Positions 36,101-43,609 of a stretch of 64,000 nt of DNA are shown here, in pieces. The position numbers were made by a program, and so were the translations under genes. The notes under the pieces are model-generated. The model saw nothing but the letters and a program-made list of their open reading frames with translations, had not been told where the DNA came from and ran no database searches. Location: positions 44,774-108,773 of the forward strand of contig JAQXVT010000047.1 in assembly GCA_029225065.1 (NCBI GenBank), written 5' to 3'. The stretch comes from Lachnospiraceae bacterium (GTDB taxonomy: Bacteria > Bacillota > Clostridia > Lachnospirales > Lachnospiraceae). Every line of letters starts with the position of its first letter. Position 1 is the first letter of the stretch.

Positions 36101-36775
36101 CCACCACATAAACGGATGCTTCACCGGAGTACGGTTGTCGATCTTGACAATCGTCTCAAAAAATGCTGCATCAGGTCTCAGGCAGATGCCATAAGTACCT
36201 TTTAACCGGTACTGCCCCTGTGTCGGTGCGGCTTCTGACATCCATACAATGACTGCTCCGTCTTCTCTTACTTCCGTCGTATAATCGACCGGGAGAAATG
36301 TGGACGGTCTGTGATGGATCGGGAAGTTAAATTCCATACCTCCGGTAATCCAGGAACCATAGATTCCAACGATCACCGGCTTGATCCGATGATGTCTAAA
36401 AAGGAAATTGTAATCATTTACTTTGTCATACGCTTCAAAAATTCTGCCTCCGATTTCCGGTAAAATCAGAAGACGAACGTACTTATTTTCAAGTCGAATG
36501 ACCGTGTAGTCTCTGTCTGTAAGCACTTCTCTTTCTGCATTCAGCGTCGGTCTGTTCGGATACGCATTTCCGGTAGATCCCTGATGCTGTCGGTACTCCG
36601 AGTAAACCGGCATTTCTTCTGGTTCCGGCGGCATATAAGTCGGAATTACCATGTTTCCTGTTTCGCACAACACGGCGCCATCACTGATCGTCTGTGCCTT
36701 TCTGAATACGGTTCCTTCGCCTTCCTGTGCCCTGGTCGGGTCATAGCTGCGTGCCATTGCCTTGTCATTTGCCAT
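33131..36775 (-). CDS. DUF5107 and tetratricopeptide-repeat protein
   Basis: This 1214-residue protein has an N-terminal DUF5107 domain (about residues 40-360, with VRLLILPEIGGRIFEAYDKV and GGMEFNFPIHHRPST), which resembles the beta-sandwich of aldose epimerase/GH fold proteins. A small linker domain follows (to about 475). The rest is a series of TPR-like helical repeats (for example YKKAMEMAPGNELLLIEVNF and FEKSLALDPSNHKARFE at the end). No signal peptide is seen. Such proteins sit in polysaccharide-use loci; the catalytic role is unknown. GGAGGATTAAAAA precedes the ATG, and the upstream region shares a 20-bp motif with the AraF-like operon. Confidence 0.9.
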   Translation of the reverse strand: MANDKAMARSYDPTRAQEGEGTVFRKAQTISDGAVLCETGNMVIPTYMPPEPEEMPVYSEYRQHQGSTGNAYPNRPTLNAEREVLTDRDYTVIRLENKYVRLLILPEIGGRIFEAYDKVNDYNFLFRHHRIKPVIVGIYGSWITGGMEFNFPIHHRPSTFLPVDYTTEVREDGAVIVWMSEAAPTQGQYRLKGTYGICLRPDAAFFETIVKIDNRTPVKHPFMWWENAAIHVNKDYQLFFPQDVGYVHHHYDRHHATFPISKGWYAVENHAEETDISRHPNTIKGNSYFASPSKYDFYGGYDNNRECGTVHVADHHISPGKKMFQWALEDLGDAWNNNQSDNDGEHAELMAGSFNDDQPDFTYIAPYEVKRFSQFWFPIHGTGLPIFGNINGVISMDRDAQSICLAVTKPVKGAAFEVSYDGEVLLSETVDLEPGAFKKFDFKAEEGKKYTFAFKEADGTVLMDYTEDVPDVLRIPEDNTGIPTPEELTTAEELTNTGLHIDQYRDPSWNGRDYFKRALERDPAYVPALLAMAEDALNRYKYEEGLGYIARAERSLFKHNHNPYDGTIFYLKGLLQYGLGEKDEAYETLYNASWSANVISPAMAIIAGIDGQRGDYEAMREHAAAAIAKEGQHAIARAYLAIAENGLGNKGRAIEILEEIIGVKKPEGAIAVSVANARGVGRFEGDKLDHLARFLYYYYTGKDMEHFYELIKSNPSQTCIDIAVDLMKAGQKEAAAAVLFGLKDSKKAVGHVPVGVWASDAVPVPTEGAEGRYGLFDRFDVKPGTPDGTALTQGSIGCTKGGEGLGNLSVMGHYMLADILDGLGKTEEADAVRACVKKHYVVDIFPYRPEEVEVLERAAKKNTEDAVAPYLLGCLLYEKKQTERAVDCLKEAARRDPSCYLPVRGIAAAYFSRLEKREESLPLYKKAMEMAPGNELLLIEVNFVMNHLGVDPEERLSYLLAHKPEKAHDQLTWEIAACMNDCGKFDEAIQCMLGHEFVAAECQETYLTESWTFANVAKGRELMAVGKYAEALPYLEAAQKIQPNFRAGWWDTQALYYPRVFEAKCRLALGDEAGAKAKAAEVLPFIHSNYSPYMGPETDSYVAEAMRILGDKVNARKFISEAIVRWEKQLSGAVGGNGYKAYGDGRRDIKPIVTALFYTTIPDGVKEHDSELYNALGRSRLFFGDTEGAKKYFEKSLALDPSNHKARFECRLMK

Positions 36776-36891
36776 TTTTTAATCCTCCTGCTCTCTATGA
36801 ATTGTCTCGTCTTTTCGAACATTTCGTTCAGCTCTTATGAGACCAATTCTAATGGATTTCGATGGCATCTGCCATTCCAAAGGCAGCATAA

Positions 36892-36911
36892 AAATATAAG
36901 AATCTTGCAAA
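36892..36911. promoter_or_regulatory. Shared 20-bp motif upstream of the DUF5107/TPR gene
   Basis: AAATATAAGAATCTTGCAAA lies 117-136 bp upstream of the 36775 start and is identical to 30551-30570. The two genes it precedes flank the disrupted AraC gene, which suggests one regulon. Confidence 0.55.
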
Positions 36912-36982
36912 TAAAAGGCTGCGTTTTGAAGGTTCAGTTTCAAAAGTTTAAAATTTTTCATTTTCTGAAACCGGCATCAACG

Positions 36983-37020
36983 CAAAAACAGCCGCACGAC
37001 TTTTCCTGTCATACGGCCGT
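36983..37020 (-). terminator. Terminator at the end of the eut operon
   Basis: On the minus strand GCCGTATGAC and GTCGTGCGGC form a 10-bp stem with one mismatch and loop AGGAAAA, followed by TGTTTTTGCG. It lies 14 bp beyond the GNAT stop, so the GNAT gene is inside the operon. Confidence 0.75.
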
Positions 37021-37033
37021 TCAAATTTTATTC

Positions 37034-37510
37034 TCAGCACAGATCCTTCAGCATCAGATGCTCGCCGATTCCGTCTGTCAGCGCATTCGGAATCATACCG
37101 ACTTCGTAATAGCCGTTCGCCTTGTAAAATTCGAAGGCCCTTACGTTGAAATCGCTGACGGTCAGCGATGCTTTTCTTCTGCCATCTTCGCGTCCCAGCT
37201 GCTCAAACTGCTGCAGCAGCCATGCGCCTACACCCTGGCTGCGGAACTCTTTCTTCACGCACAGAAGCGCCAGATAATGGTACTCGTTTGTGAAGCCGTT
37301 GCGGCTGATGACCATCAGCCCGGCTTTCTCGCCGTGTGCCGTCTCTGCAAAGTACAGGCGGCCTCTTCCGTCATCCGGGAAATACGCGCGGATGTAATCC
37401 TCCGTCCGGTAGCCGTGCGCAAAGTAGCGCTCGTACAGTACGGAGTCCCTTGCGATTTCCTCACAGGCGCGGATATCTTTATAATAGCCCTGTTTCAGAT
37501 GCAAATTCAT
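37034..37510 (-). CDS. GNAT-family N-acetyltransferase
   Basis: The start is the ATG at 37510 (MNLHLKQGYYKDI), after AGAGGAAAAACT; the open frame extends upstream only as overlap with eutQ. This gives 158 residues. The acetyl-CoA-binding motif A is visible as LALLCVKKEFRSQGVGAWLL and motif B as FEFYKANGYYEVG. The substrate is unknown. It is 16 bp beyond eutQ and directly before the operon terminator, so it is co-transcribed with eut genes although GNATs are not a standard part of them. Confidence 0.88.
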   Translation of the reverse strand: MNLHLKQGYYKDIRACEEIARDSVLYERYFAHGYRTEDYIRAYFPDDGRGRLYFAETAHGEKAGLMVISRNGFTNEYHYLALLCVKKEFRSQGVGAWLLQQFEQLGREDGRRKASLTVSDFNVRAFEFYKANGYYEVGMIPNALTDGIGEHLMLKDLC

Positions 37511-37526
37511 AGTTTTTCCTCTGTCT

Positions 37527-37970
37527 TTACTGCTCTGCCCAGTTTGCCGGATATACTGTGTAAATATAACGGCATTTTTCTTTGGTCTGGAAGTGGATGT
37601 GGCTTCCCTTCGGAATGTAGATAATGTCTCCAGGGCCTCCGGAAACGATTCTGCCGTCGATCTCGATCTCAAGGGTTCCCTCAAGAACGATATCGTACTC
37701 ATCATAGGTCAGAGTCCACTCAAAGCTGGTGTGATCCAGTTCCATCACGCCGCAGCCCATGCGCGGAGCTTCTTCCAGAGTTACAACATCCTTCAGTGCT
37801 ACGCCGTCCTGCTCAAACGGCTCGCATTTTACGGTAGATGTCTTGATTCCGATAATTCCGCTCGGATCAATGTGTTTCTCGAAGCCGCAGTCAGAAGCTT
37901 TTTTCTCTGCGGTTGCTTCCTGTACTACCTTTGTGATAATCTCACGAATCAGCTCTTCACTAATATTCAT
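37527..37970 (-). CDS. eutQ: Ethanolamine utilisation cupin protein EutQ
   Basis: The start is the ATG at 37970 (MNISEELIREII) with GGAAAGGAAGC upstream; the longer frame to 38108 runs through the MITE-like repeat. This gives 147 residues. The C-terminal cupin reads DIVLEGTLEIEIDG and GDIIYIPKGSHIHFQ. EutQ has been assigned acetate kinase activity in Salmonella and is needed for microcompartment function. The N-terminal 20 residues form an amphipathic helix that looks like an encapsulation peptide. A MITE-like repeat separates it from eutH. Confidence 0.92.
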   Translation of the reverse strand: MNISEELIREIITKVVQEATAEKKASDCGFEKHIDPSGIIGIKTSTVKCEPFEQDGVALKDVVTLEEAPRMGCGVMELDHTSFEWTLTYDEYDIVLEGTLEIEIDGRIVSGGPGDIIYIPKGSHIHFQTKEKCRYIYTVYPANWAEQ

Positions 37971-38082
37971 AATGTTCAGCTTCCTTTCCGATTTTGATTT
38001 CGTTTTTGATTTTCCGGTCTTTTGTTTTACAGCCTGCCGTTTCGGCGTCTCAACGCTTTCCCGGCAGACTGTATCCTGCTTT

Positions 38083-38161
38083 CTGTTCAGAGCCCGGCAA
38101 AATTTCATAAAACAGATGCAAAATACCTGTATTTTTAAGCCTGTGTCAACTCTGAACAGTC
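38083..38161. repeat. MITE-like inverted repeat element in the eutH-eutQ gap
   Basis: CTGTTCAGAG at 38083 and CTCTGAACAG ending at 38159 are inverted, enclosing a segment (GGCAAAATTTCATAAA, then TTTTTAAG) that matches the element at 59529-59671 and, more weakly, 17298-17342. It has no ORF and sits 8 bp beyond the eutH stop, inside the operon. Confidence 0.7.
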
Positions 38162-38168
38162 ACCTTTT

Positions 38169-39365
38169 TTATTTGCTTGCAGCTTTGATCTTGCTAAGAA
38201 GCTTCGGAGCAAGAACGTTTGCTACGATCAGGGCTGTAATACCAGCTACCAGCTTACCGATGATAACCGGAGTAACCATCTCCTGGTTTACACCGGCGGT
38301 GAATCCAAGGTGATCGCCGAATACGAATGCTGCAGATACTGCAAATGCTACGTTGAGGAGCTTACCCTTCGGGTCCATCTCACCCATGATGTTAAACATA
38401 GCGATGTTGTTTGCAAGGTTTGCTACCATACCAGCAGATGCCTGCTCGTTGATTCCAAGAACTCCGCCGAGCTTCTTCAGTGCGCCGCCGAAAGTACGTG
38501 TAATCCACTCAACCATCGGGAATGCACCGATCAGAACGATACCGATCTGTCCGCAGGTCAGAAGACCGCTGTCCAGAGGAGTCAGTCCTGTTACTTCGTC
38601 AGCAGTTGCCATTACGTCGAACAGCGGGAACATGATTCCTGTGATCTGCTCAAATACTGCGATTGCTGTGAAAGCTGTGATAACGATTGTTACGCCTGTA
38701 CCAAATACATTGAATCCGTTGATCATCTTTGCCGGAGCAAACCACAGACCGATAACGATCAGAGCTGCGATGATGATAACCGGGATCAGGTTCTGAAGGA
38801 TGGTGCCGATGCCAAGCTTATACTCGGTCATTGCGCTCATTGCCAGACCACCGACGATACATCCGATCGGGATCGTGATCATACCGGCAAGTACACCGGC
38901 TCCCAGGTAAGAACGGTCATCCTTGGAGATGATACCAAGTGCTACCGGGATCGTGAATACGATTGTCGGTCCCATCATGGTTCCAAGAATCAGTCCTGCA
39001 AAGTTTCCGATTGCTGCATTGTCACCTGCGAGCTCCATAGCCAGCGGGTAACCACCCATATCGCATGCAAGCAGTGTTGTTGCGAACATGGAAGAATCTG
39101 CGCCGAAGAAGTTGTAGATCGGCTTGATAATCGGTCCTAAGATCGTTGCAAGTACCGGTGCTGCCGCTACTACGCCGGCCATGGAGATTGCCAGCGGTCC
39201 AATCGCGTTAAAGCCTTCCTCAAACTTCTCACCGTAACCTTTTTTGTTTCCCAGGATCTTGTCAATTGCTCCTACCAGCATGAAGATCATCATGATCATC
39301 ATAATAACGGAATTGATTGAAATGTTGTGTACCCAGGATGAAATACTTTCTGTGAATACGCTCAT
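38169..39365 (-). CDS. eutH: Ethanolamine transporter EutH
   Basis: The start is the ATG at 39365 (MSVFTESISSWVHNI) with GAAAGGAGC just upstream, giving 398 residues. The protein has about ten membrane helices and EutH family stretches such as NAIGPLAISMAGVVAAAPVL and LACDMGGYPLAMELAGD. EutH eases ethanolamine entry, needed mainly when the external level or pH is low. It lies between the PduT-like BMC-T gene and eutQ. Confidence 0.95.
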   Translation of the reverse strand: MSVFTESISSWVHNISINSVIMMIMMIFMLVGAIDKILGNKKGYGEKFEEGFNAIGPLAISMAGVVAAAPVLATILGPIIKPIYNFFGADSSMFATTLLACDMGGYPLAMELAGDNAAIGNFAGLILGTMMGPTIVFTIPVALGIISKDDRSYLGAGVLAGMITIPIGCIVGGLAMSAMTEYKLGIGTILQNLIPVIIIAALIVIGLWFAPAKMINGFNVFGTGVTIVITAFTAIAVFEQITGIMFPLFDVMATADEVTGLTPLDSGLLTCGQIGIVLIGAFPMVEWITRTFGGALKKLGGVLGINEQASAGMVANLANNIAMFNIMGEMDPKGKLLNVAFAVSAAFVFGDHLGFTAGVNQEMVTPVIIGKLVAGITALIVANVLAPKLLSKIKAASK

Positions 39366-39498
39366 TTTTGCTCCTTTCCCTGAACCCCACACTTATGTCC
39401 CTCATTTTGCAGGATTACTCGGTTTCCATATTTTTGTCTGTTCACAGCCAGTCCGGTCTTCAACGAATTGCCTCCGAAATGGTGCGAACCCTTTTTTG

Positions 39499-40038
39499 CT
39501 ATAGCAGCGATGTAAACAGCTTTTTCGCCGGACGCGGGATAACTGAGGTACCTACCAGCAGTTCGCTGCTGCGGGAAGCTGCCTCTACGGCCGCTTTTAC
39601 CGCTCCCACATCTCCTGTCAGGGTCACATAACCCTTTCCTCCAATGGCATAGCCAATATGTACTTCCATCAGCGTGACGTTTGCTGCTTTCGCCGCTACA
39701 TCTGCTGCCGTGATGGCTGATGCTACGGAGTAAAACTCCAGCACACCCACTGCGCCGTATTCCGGCACCTGTGTGGTTCCCGTCATGGCCGGGATCAGAG
39801 ACGGATGGACATTCGGCAGTGTCAGGGTATCTACCACACATTCCCCACCGCGAATGATTCCTTCCTTCATGGATGCACGTACGTCTCCAGTCTCTCCTCC
39901 GATCAGGATCAGAAACTTTCCGGGACATACGGAAGATGCGCGGAGTAATTCAATCTGCGCTGCCTTGACCATGTAATCACAGGTCTCAATACCTCTGGCG
40001 ATGCTGTTCAGCTCCACCATACCAATTGCCAGCCTCAT
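39499..40038 (-). CDS. BMC-T shell protein, PduT type with a 4Fe-4S cysteine
   Basis: This 179-residue protein has two tandem BMC domains (residues 1-88 and 92-179; the second has GAVGVLEFYSVASAITAADV). Cys38 sits in SSVCPGK, the same position and context as the cysteine that holds a 4Fe-4S cluster at the trimer axis of PduT. It would carry electrons across the shell. The next gene upstream in the operon, a PduS-like Fe-S flavoprotein, is its expected partner. AAAGGAG precedes the ATG. Confidence 0.9.
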   Translation of the reverse strand: MRLAIGMVELNSIARGIETCDYMVKAAQIELLRASSVCPGKFLILIGGETGDVRASMKEGIIRGGECVVDTLTLPNVHPSLIPAMTGTTQVPEYGAVGVLEFYSVASAITAADVAAKAANVTLMEVHIGYAIGGKGYVTLTGDVGAVKAAVEAASRSSELLVGTSVIPRPAKKLFTSLL

Positions 40039-40042
40039 GTGC

Positions 40043-41395
40043 TCACTCCTTTCTGCATCTTATGCGTGCACCCTTGTCTGTGATCTCTTCAATCACTCCG
40101 TTTACGCTGGAATGAATATTTGCGGAAAGCGCACCTTCTGCCGCTGCTGCCAGCAGTTCTCCTTTTTCCACCGTATCCCCGGCCTGCTTAACTGCCGCTG
40201 CCGGTTTGCCGATGTGCTGAGAGAACGGGATAAACACGGTATCCACATTCAGCTCCTCACAGGAAGACGGATGCTTTCCATAGTACTCACTCAGGCCAAG
40301 TCTTGCCACCAGACGGTTTGTCGGGGTCTTTCGCTCCTGTACGAACTCTCTTGCGTGCGCCTCCGGATTTTTCGGCACCTGAATGCCTCTCTTTCGGAAC
40401 TCACCCTTAAGATACTCGTTGACTTTGCGTGGGGAAAGACCCATGGGACAGGCGAACATCTCGCAGACACCGCAGCTGCAGCAGTTTGCTGCATCTCCGA
40501 ACATGCGCAGATACTCCTCATTGTCCGTAATGGATGGCTCACGCCACAGCCCTCTCATCATCAGATTCGGCCGGATCTGGTGTCCGATCAGATATCTCGG
40601 GCACAGGTCGGTACACATCTTACACTGAAGGCAGGCGCTCTTTGTCTGTTTGCGGACGGTCTCCATCGGAAGTGCCGTCTTTTTGAACAGATAATGGTCT
40701 TTCGGAAGCACCATAATATTTCCGGTTGTCTTTGTAACAACGGCCTGTTCGATCTCCTCCCGGCTTGTCAGCCGTTTTCCCATCATCGGGCCGCCCATGA
40801 TGAGTGCAAATTCTGAAATCGTCGGCTTTGCCGCACGTACGCATTCCAGCACCGACGTACCGATCGGCACGTGAAGCTGCATCGTATGCGTTACCTCTCC
40901 TACTACGGAAAGATATTTTTCTGTGACGGCCTTTCCTTCCAGCGCATCGGCGATGTTTAGTACGGTACCCACATTGTCAACCACACAGCCGACATCGGAC
41001 GGAAGTCCGCGCTCCGGTACGCACCGTCCCGTCACCTGCTGGATCAGGGTCTGCTCATCACCCGCCGGATAAAAATATCCCATTTCGAAAATTTCCACGT
41101 CGCTGCCGCTGTTTTTAATCGCTTCCCGAAGCGCTGCGATTTCTTTCTCGTATGCGCCTTTGAGTGCAATCACCTTTCTGGAAGCGCCAAGCGACTCAGC
41201 GATCACCGGAATCGTCTTTACAATCCGGTCCGCAAATGTCCGGCAAAGATATTTATCGGTCTCGATCAGCGGCTCACACTCTGCCGCATTCACGATAAAA
41301 TACTCTACTTTTGTATTCAGCTTTACATGGGTCGGGAAACCGGCACCTCCGGCGCCCACAACGCCTGCAGCCTTCACCATTTCTATCAGGTTCAT
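40043..41395 (-). CDS. PduS/RnfC-like Fe-S electron-transfer protein
   Basis: The ATG at 41395 (MNLIEMVKAAGVVG) follows GGGAGGG; this gives 450 residues. It begins with the glycine-rich NADH/FMN-binding region (GVVGAGGAGFPTHVKL) and VNAAECEPL. Two cluster motifs follow: CLQCKMCTDLCP and CCSCGVCEMFACP. The C-terminal barrel-sandwich domain resembles RnfC/PduS. In Pdu systems PduS reduces cobalamin and contacts PduT. Here it may reduce cob(II)alamin for EutT or re-oxidise NADH in the shell; inference. It lies 4 bp upstream of the PduT-like gene. Confidence 0.92.
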   Translation of the reverse strand: MNLIEMVKAAGVVGAGGAGFPTHVKLNTKVEYFIVNAAECEPLIETDKYLCRTFADRIVKTIPVIAESLGASRKVIALKGAYEKEIAALREAIKNSGSDVEIFEMGYFYPAGDEQTLIQQVTGRCVPERGLPSDVGCVVDNVGTVLNIADALEGKAVTEKYLSVVGEVTHTMQLHVPIGTSVLECVRAAKPTISEFALIMGGPMMGKRLTSREEIEQAVVTKTTGNIMVLPKDHYLFKKTALPMETVRKQTKSACLQCKMCTDLCPRYLIGHQIRPNLMMRGLWREPSITDNEEYLRMFGDAANCCSCGVCEMFACPMGLSPRKVNEYLKGEFRKRGIQVPKNPEAHAREFVQERKTPTNRLVARLGLSEYYGKHPSSCEELNVDTVFIPFSQHIGKPAAAVKQAGDTVEKGELLAAAAEGALSANIHSSVNGVIEEITDKGARIRCRKE

Positions 41396-41446
41396 TGCAA
41401 ACCCTCCCATTTTAAGCGGAGCTTCGCAGTCCGCTCTGCTGTCTGT

Positions 41447-41728
41447 TTACAGAACAGAACGATCGATTTCCAGATCATCCACGATTCCGACTACCGTCGC
41501 ATCTACCGGAATGGAAGCATCTCCTGCCGCATTCCGCGCGGAGCTTCCTCCTACTATGATTACGGTCTCACCCACGCCTGCTCCAATCATATCAGCCGCG
41601 ACGACCGGTGTTTTGTCGATCGCCTCGTCAAGCACGTCGACCGGTTTTACCAGAAGCAGCTTCAGTCCTGAAAGCTTGTCATCCTTTCTTGTAGCCCAGA
41701 TGTTTCCGATCACTTTTGCAACCTGCAT
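41447..41728 (-). CDS. eutN: EutN-type pentameric shell vertex protein
   Basis: The ATG at 41728 (MQVAKVIGNIWATRKD) gives 93 residues, normal for EutN/CcmL. The family patterns LSGLKLLLVKPVD, DMIGAGVGETVIIVGGSSAR and VDATVVGIVD are present. Pentamers close the vertices of the icosahedral shell. AAGGAGAGATAAT precedes the start. Confidence 0.94.
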   Translation of the reverse strand: MQVAKVIGNIWATRKDDKLSGLKLLLVKPVDVLDEAIDKTPVVAADMIGAGVGETVIIVGGSSARNAAGDASIPVDATVVGIVDDLEIDRSVL

Positions 41729-41816
41729 ATTATCTCTCCTTCTGTTCATCAAAACGGATCTTTACAATCCAGTTTTATAACCGGACGGCTGCCAAGCAGC
41801 ACATCCCGGTTAAGCT

Positions 41817-41858
41817 CTGTCACCTGTTACTCTCCACCCCGGTTTTCGCAGGTGACAG
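41817..41858 (-). other. Intercistronic hairpin between the TIGR02536-like gene and eutN
   Basis: CTGTCACCTG and CAGGTGACAG form a perfect 10-bp stem with a 22-base loop in the 151-bp gap. No U-run follows on the minus strand. It may mark RNA processing or partial attenuation inside the operon. Confidence 0.45.
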
Positions 41859-41879
41859 ATCAGCCGTTTTTACGGCCTG

Positions 41880-42734
41880 TCACTCACGAATCAGTCGGAT
41901 ATTTCTTGCTGATGCTGCATCTTTTGCAAGAGCAGTCAGAATATTTCTCTCACTGATACGGATCACCTTCACGCCCTCGCGGTTCGCTTCGATGATGTCC
42001 CGTTCTGAAATTACTTTTTTGGTAAATGTGATCTCCTTTGGAGCTTCTTCCTCCGGTGCCGGCTCACATGCTTTTTCGCATGGCTTTTCTGCTTCCGGCT
42101 TCGGATCACATGATGTTCCTCCCGCGTTTTCCTCACACGGCGCTGCTGCCTTCAATACTGCCTCTGACACGGCATCTGCTGTAACCTCTGCCTCTTTTCC
42201 AAGAAGCACATCCTCCAGCTCTGCCATCGGACAGATCTTCAGTCCAAATGCAACCAGCTTCGTCAGCTTTGCCTGCATCATGCACTGATAGGAGCCAAGT
42301 CCTCCGGTCGGATAGCGGTAAAGCTCCACTTCCTCCCGCGGTACATACAGCTTTTTGCCCATCAGAAGTGCCTGCGCAGCCAGCTTCGTGTACGGTGTGT
42401 CTGTGATACCGGATGCAAGCTTACACATTGCATCGGTCGTCAGATCAAACAGCACAACCGCCTCGATGCCATCCAGGCTGACCTGGTTTTCCTGAAGCAG
42501 CGCGCAGCTAGTATTGTATTTTTCTTTGATTCTCGTATTTTCCAGCAGCTCATGGCACGTTTCGCCATGCTCCTGCGTCAGAACCAGAAGACCCGGGAGC
42601 GGTTCCTTCGTCTCTGCGACAAGACTCTGCACGATATTCTGCAGTTCCTCTGCTCCTGTCACGGTCTCTCCTGCCTGCGCCAGCTTCTCCATTACACGGG
42701 AAAGAATCTGCATTACCATCTCATTTCTTTCCAA
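41880..42734 (-). CDS. Ethanolamine-locus protein of TIGR02536 type
   Basis: The start codon is TTG at 42734, supported by AAAGGAGAAACA directly upstream. The product is 284 residues. Residues 1-25 form an amphipathic helix (MVMQILSRVMEKLAQ) like a cargo encapsulation peptide. The middle (about 40-180) matches the uncharacterised eut flavoprotein-like family of Gram-positive eut loci (LPGLLVLTQEHGETC, GIEAVVLFDLTTDAMCKL). An acidic Pro/Glu/Cys-rich linker (200-235) leads to a C-terminal segment, ISERDIIEA and ILTALAKDAA. Function is unknown. Confidence 0.75.
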   Translation of the reverse strand: MERNEMVMQILSRVMEKLAQAGETVTGAEELQNIVQSLVAETKEPLPGLLVLTQEHGETCHELLENTRIKEKYNTSCALLQENQVSLDGIEAVVLFDLTTDAMCKLASGITDTPYTKLAAQALLMGKKLYVPREEVELYRYPTGGLGSYQCMMQAKLTKLVAFGLKICPMAELEDVLLGKEAEVTADAVSEAVLKAAAPCEENAGGTSCDPKPEAEKPCEKACEPAPEEEAPKEITFTKKVISERDIIEANREGVKVIRISERNILTALAKDAASARNIRLIRE

Positions 42735-42755
42735 TGTTTCTCCTTTCTTCTGAAA

Positions 42756-43580
42756 TTACCTTTCAGAAAGGATACAATTTTTCGCAATTCCTGCCGGTGT
42801 TACCAGGAACGGATTCGCCGGTTTGATCGTCTTGATTCCGGTGACCTTCTCAAAGATTCCTTCGATTCCGGTCAGACACGTTGTACCTCCGCACAGATAG
42901 ATTGTATCGATCTCCGCCGGGTTGACGTACTTTTTGACGATCGTTGCCATCTTCTCGATGACCGGTCTTACGACCGGCAGAATCTCTTTATGTCTGGCAT
43001 AATCCTGCTTGATTGCTTCTGCTTCTGCAAAGGTTACATGATAGTTGCCTGCCAGTACCAGGGACAGATGTGTACCTCCGGTCGGCTCATCCTCGATCTG
43101 TACGACCTTTCCGTCACGGAAGATCGCAAGACCGGTGGTACCGCCGCCGATATCCACAACTACTCCGTCTGAAATCTGGTAAATGGCATTTGCAGCGCTC
43201 GGCTCATCCAGTATATTTGTGACTTCAAAGCCTGCTGACTCTGCCACATACTGATGTGTACGTACACTGGACTCCGTTCCGGCCGGCATTGCGATTGCGC
43301 AGTCGATCAGTTCTTCTCCAAGACGCTGCTCCAGCTTTTCTTTCAGCTCCCGCACAATCCGGCATGCTCCGCTGTAGTCTACGACGACACCGTCACGCAG
43401 CACGCTCGCCGCCTGCTTCTCGCAGGCAACCGGCTGGTCATTCTCATCCAGCACGACAAGCACAATAAACGCAGTTCCAAGGTCCAGTCCTGTCTTCAGC
43501 CGTTTCCCATGAGGAAGCACTTTTTTCTCGGACTCCTCCACCTGGCTCATATACTCATTGACACGCTGCAAATCCATCAT
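42756..43580 (-). CDS. eutJ: Ethanolamine utilisation chaperone-like protein EutJ
   Basis: This 274-residue actin/Hsp70-fold protein has phosphate-1 motif GLDLGTAFIVLVV, phosphate-2 motif VDIGGGTTGLAIF and adenosine region LCGGTTCLTGIEG. That is EutJ length and pattern. EutJ is thought to assist folding or assembly of microcompartment enzymes. It follows pduL and precedes the TIGR02536-like gene. Confidence 0.94.
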   Translation of the reverse strand: MMDLQRVNEYMSQVEESEKKVLPHGKRLKTGLDLGTAFIVLVVLDENDQPVACEKQAASVLRDGVVVDYSGACRIVRELKEKLEQRLGEELIDCAIAMPAGTESSVRTHQYVAESAGFEVTNILDEPSAANAIYQISDGVVVDIGGGTTGLAIFRDGKVVQIEDEPTGGTHLSLVLAGNYHVTFAEAEAIKQDYARHKEILPVVRPVIEKMATIVKKYVNPAEIDTIYLCGGTTCLTGIEGIFEKVTGIKTIKPANPFLVTPAGIAKNCILSER

Positions 43581-43609
43581 ATATCCTTAGCTCCTTTAAT
43601 CAATCTTTA

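Noticed and set aside
37511..37705. Longer N-terminus for the GNAT protein
   Set aside because: The extension is antisense-free but overlaps eutQ in another frame and lacks a ribosome site; the ATG at 37510 has one.
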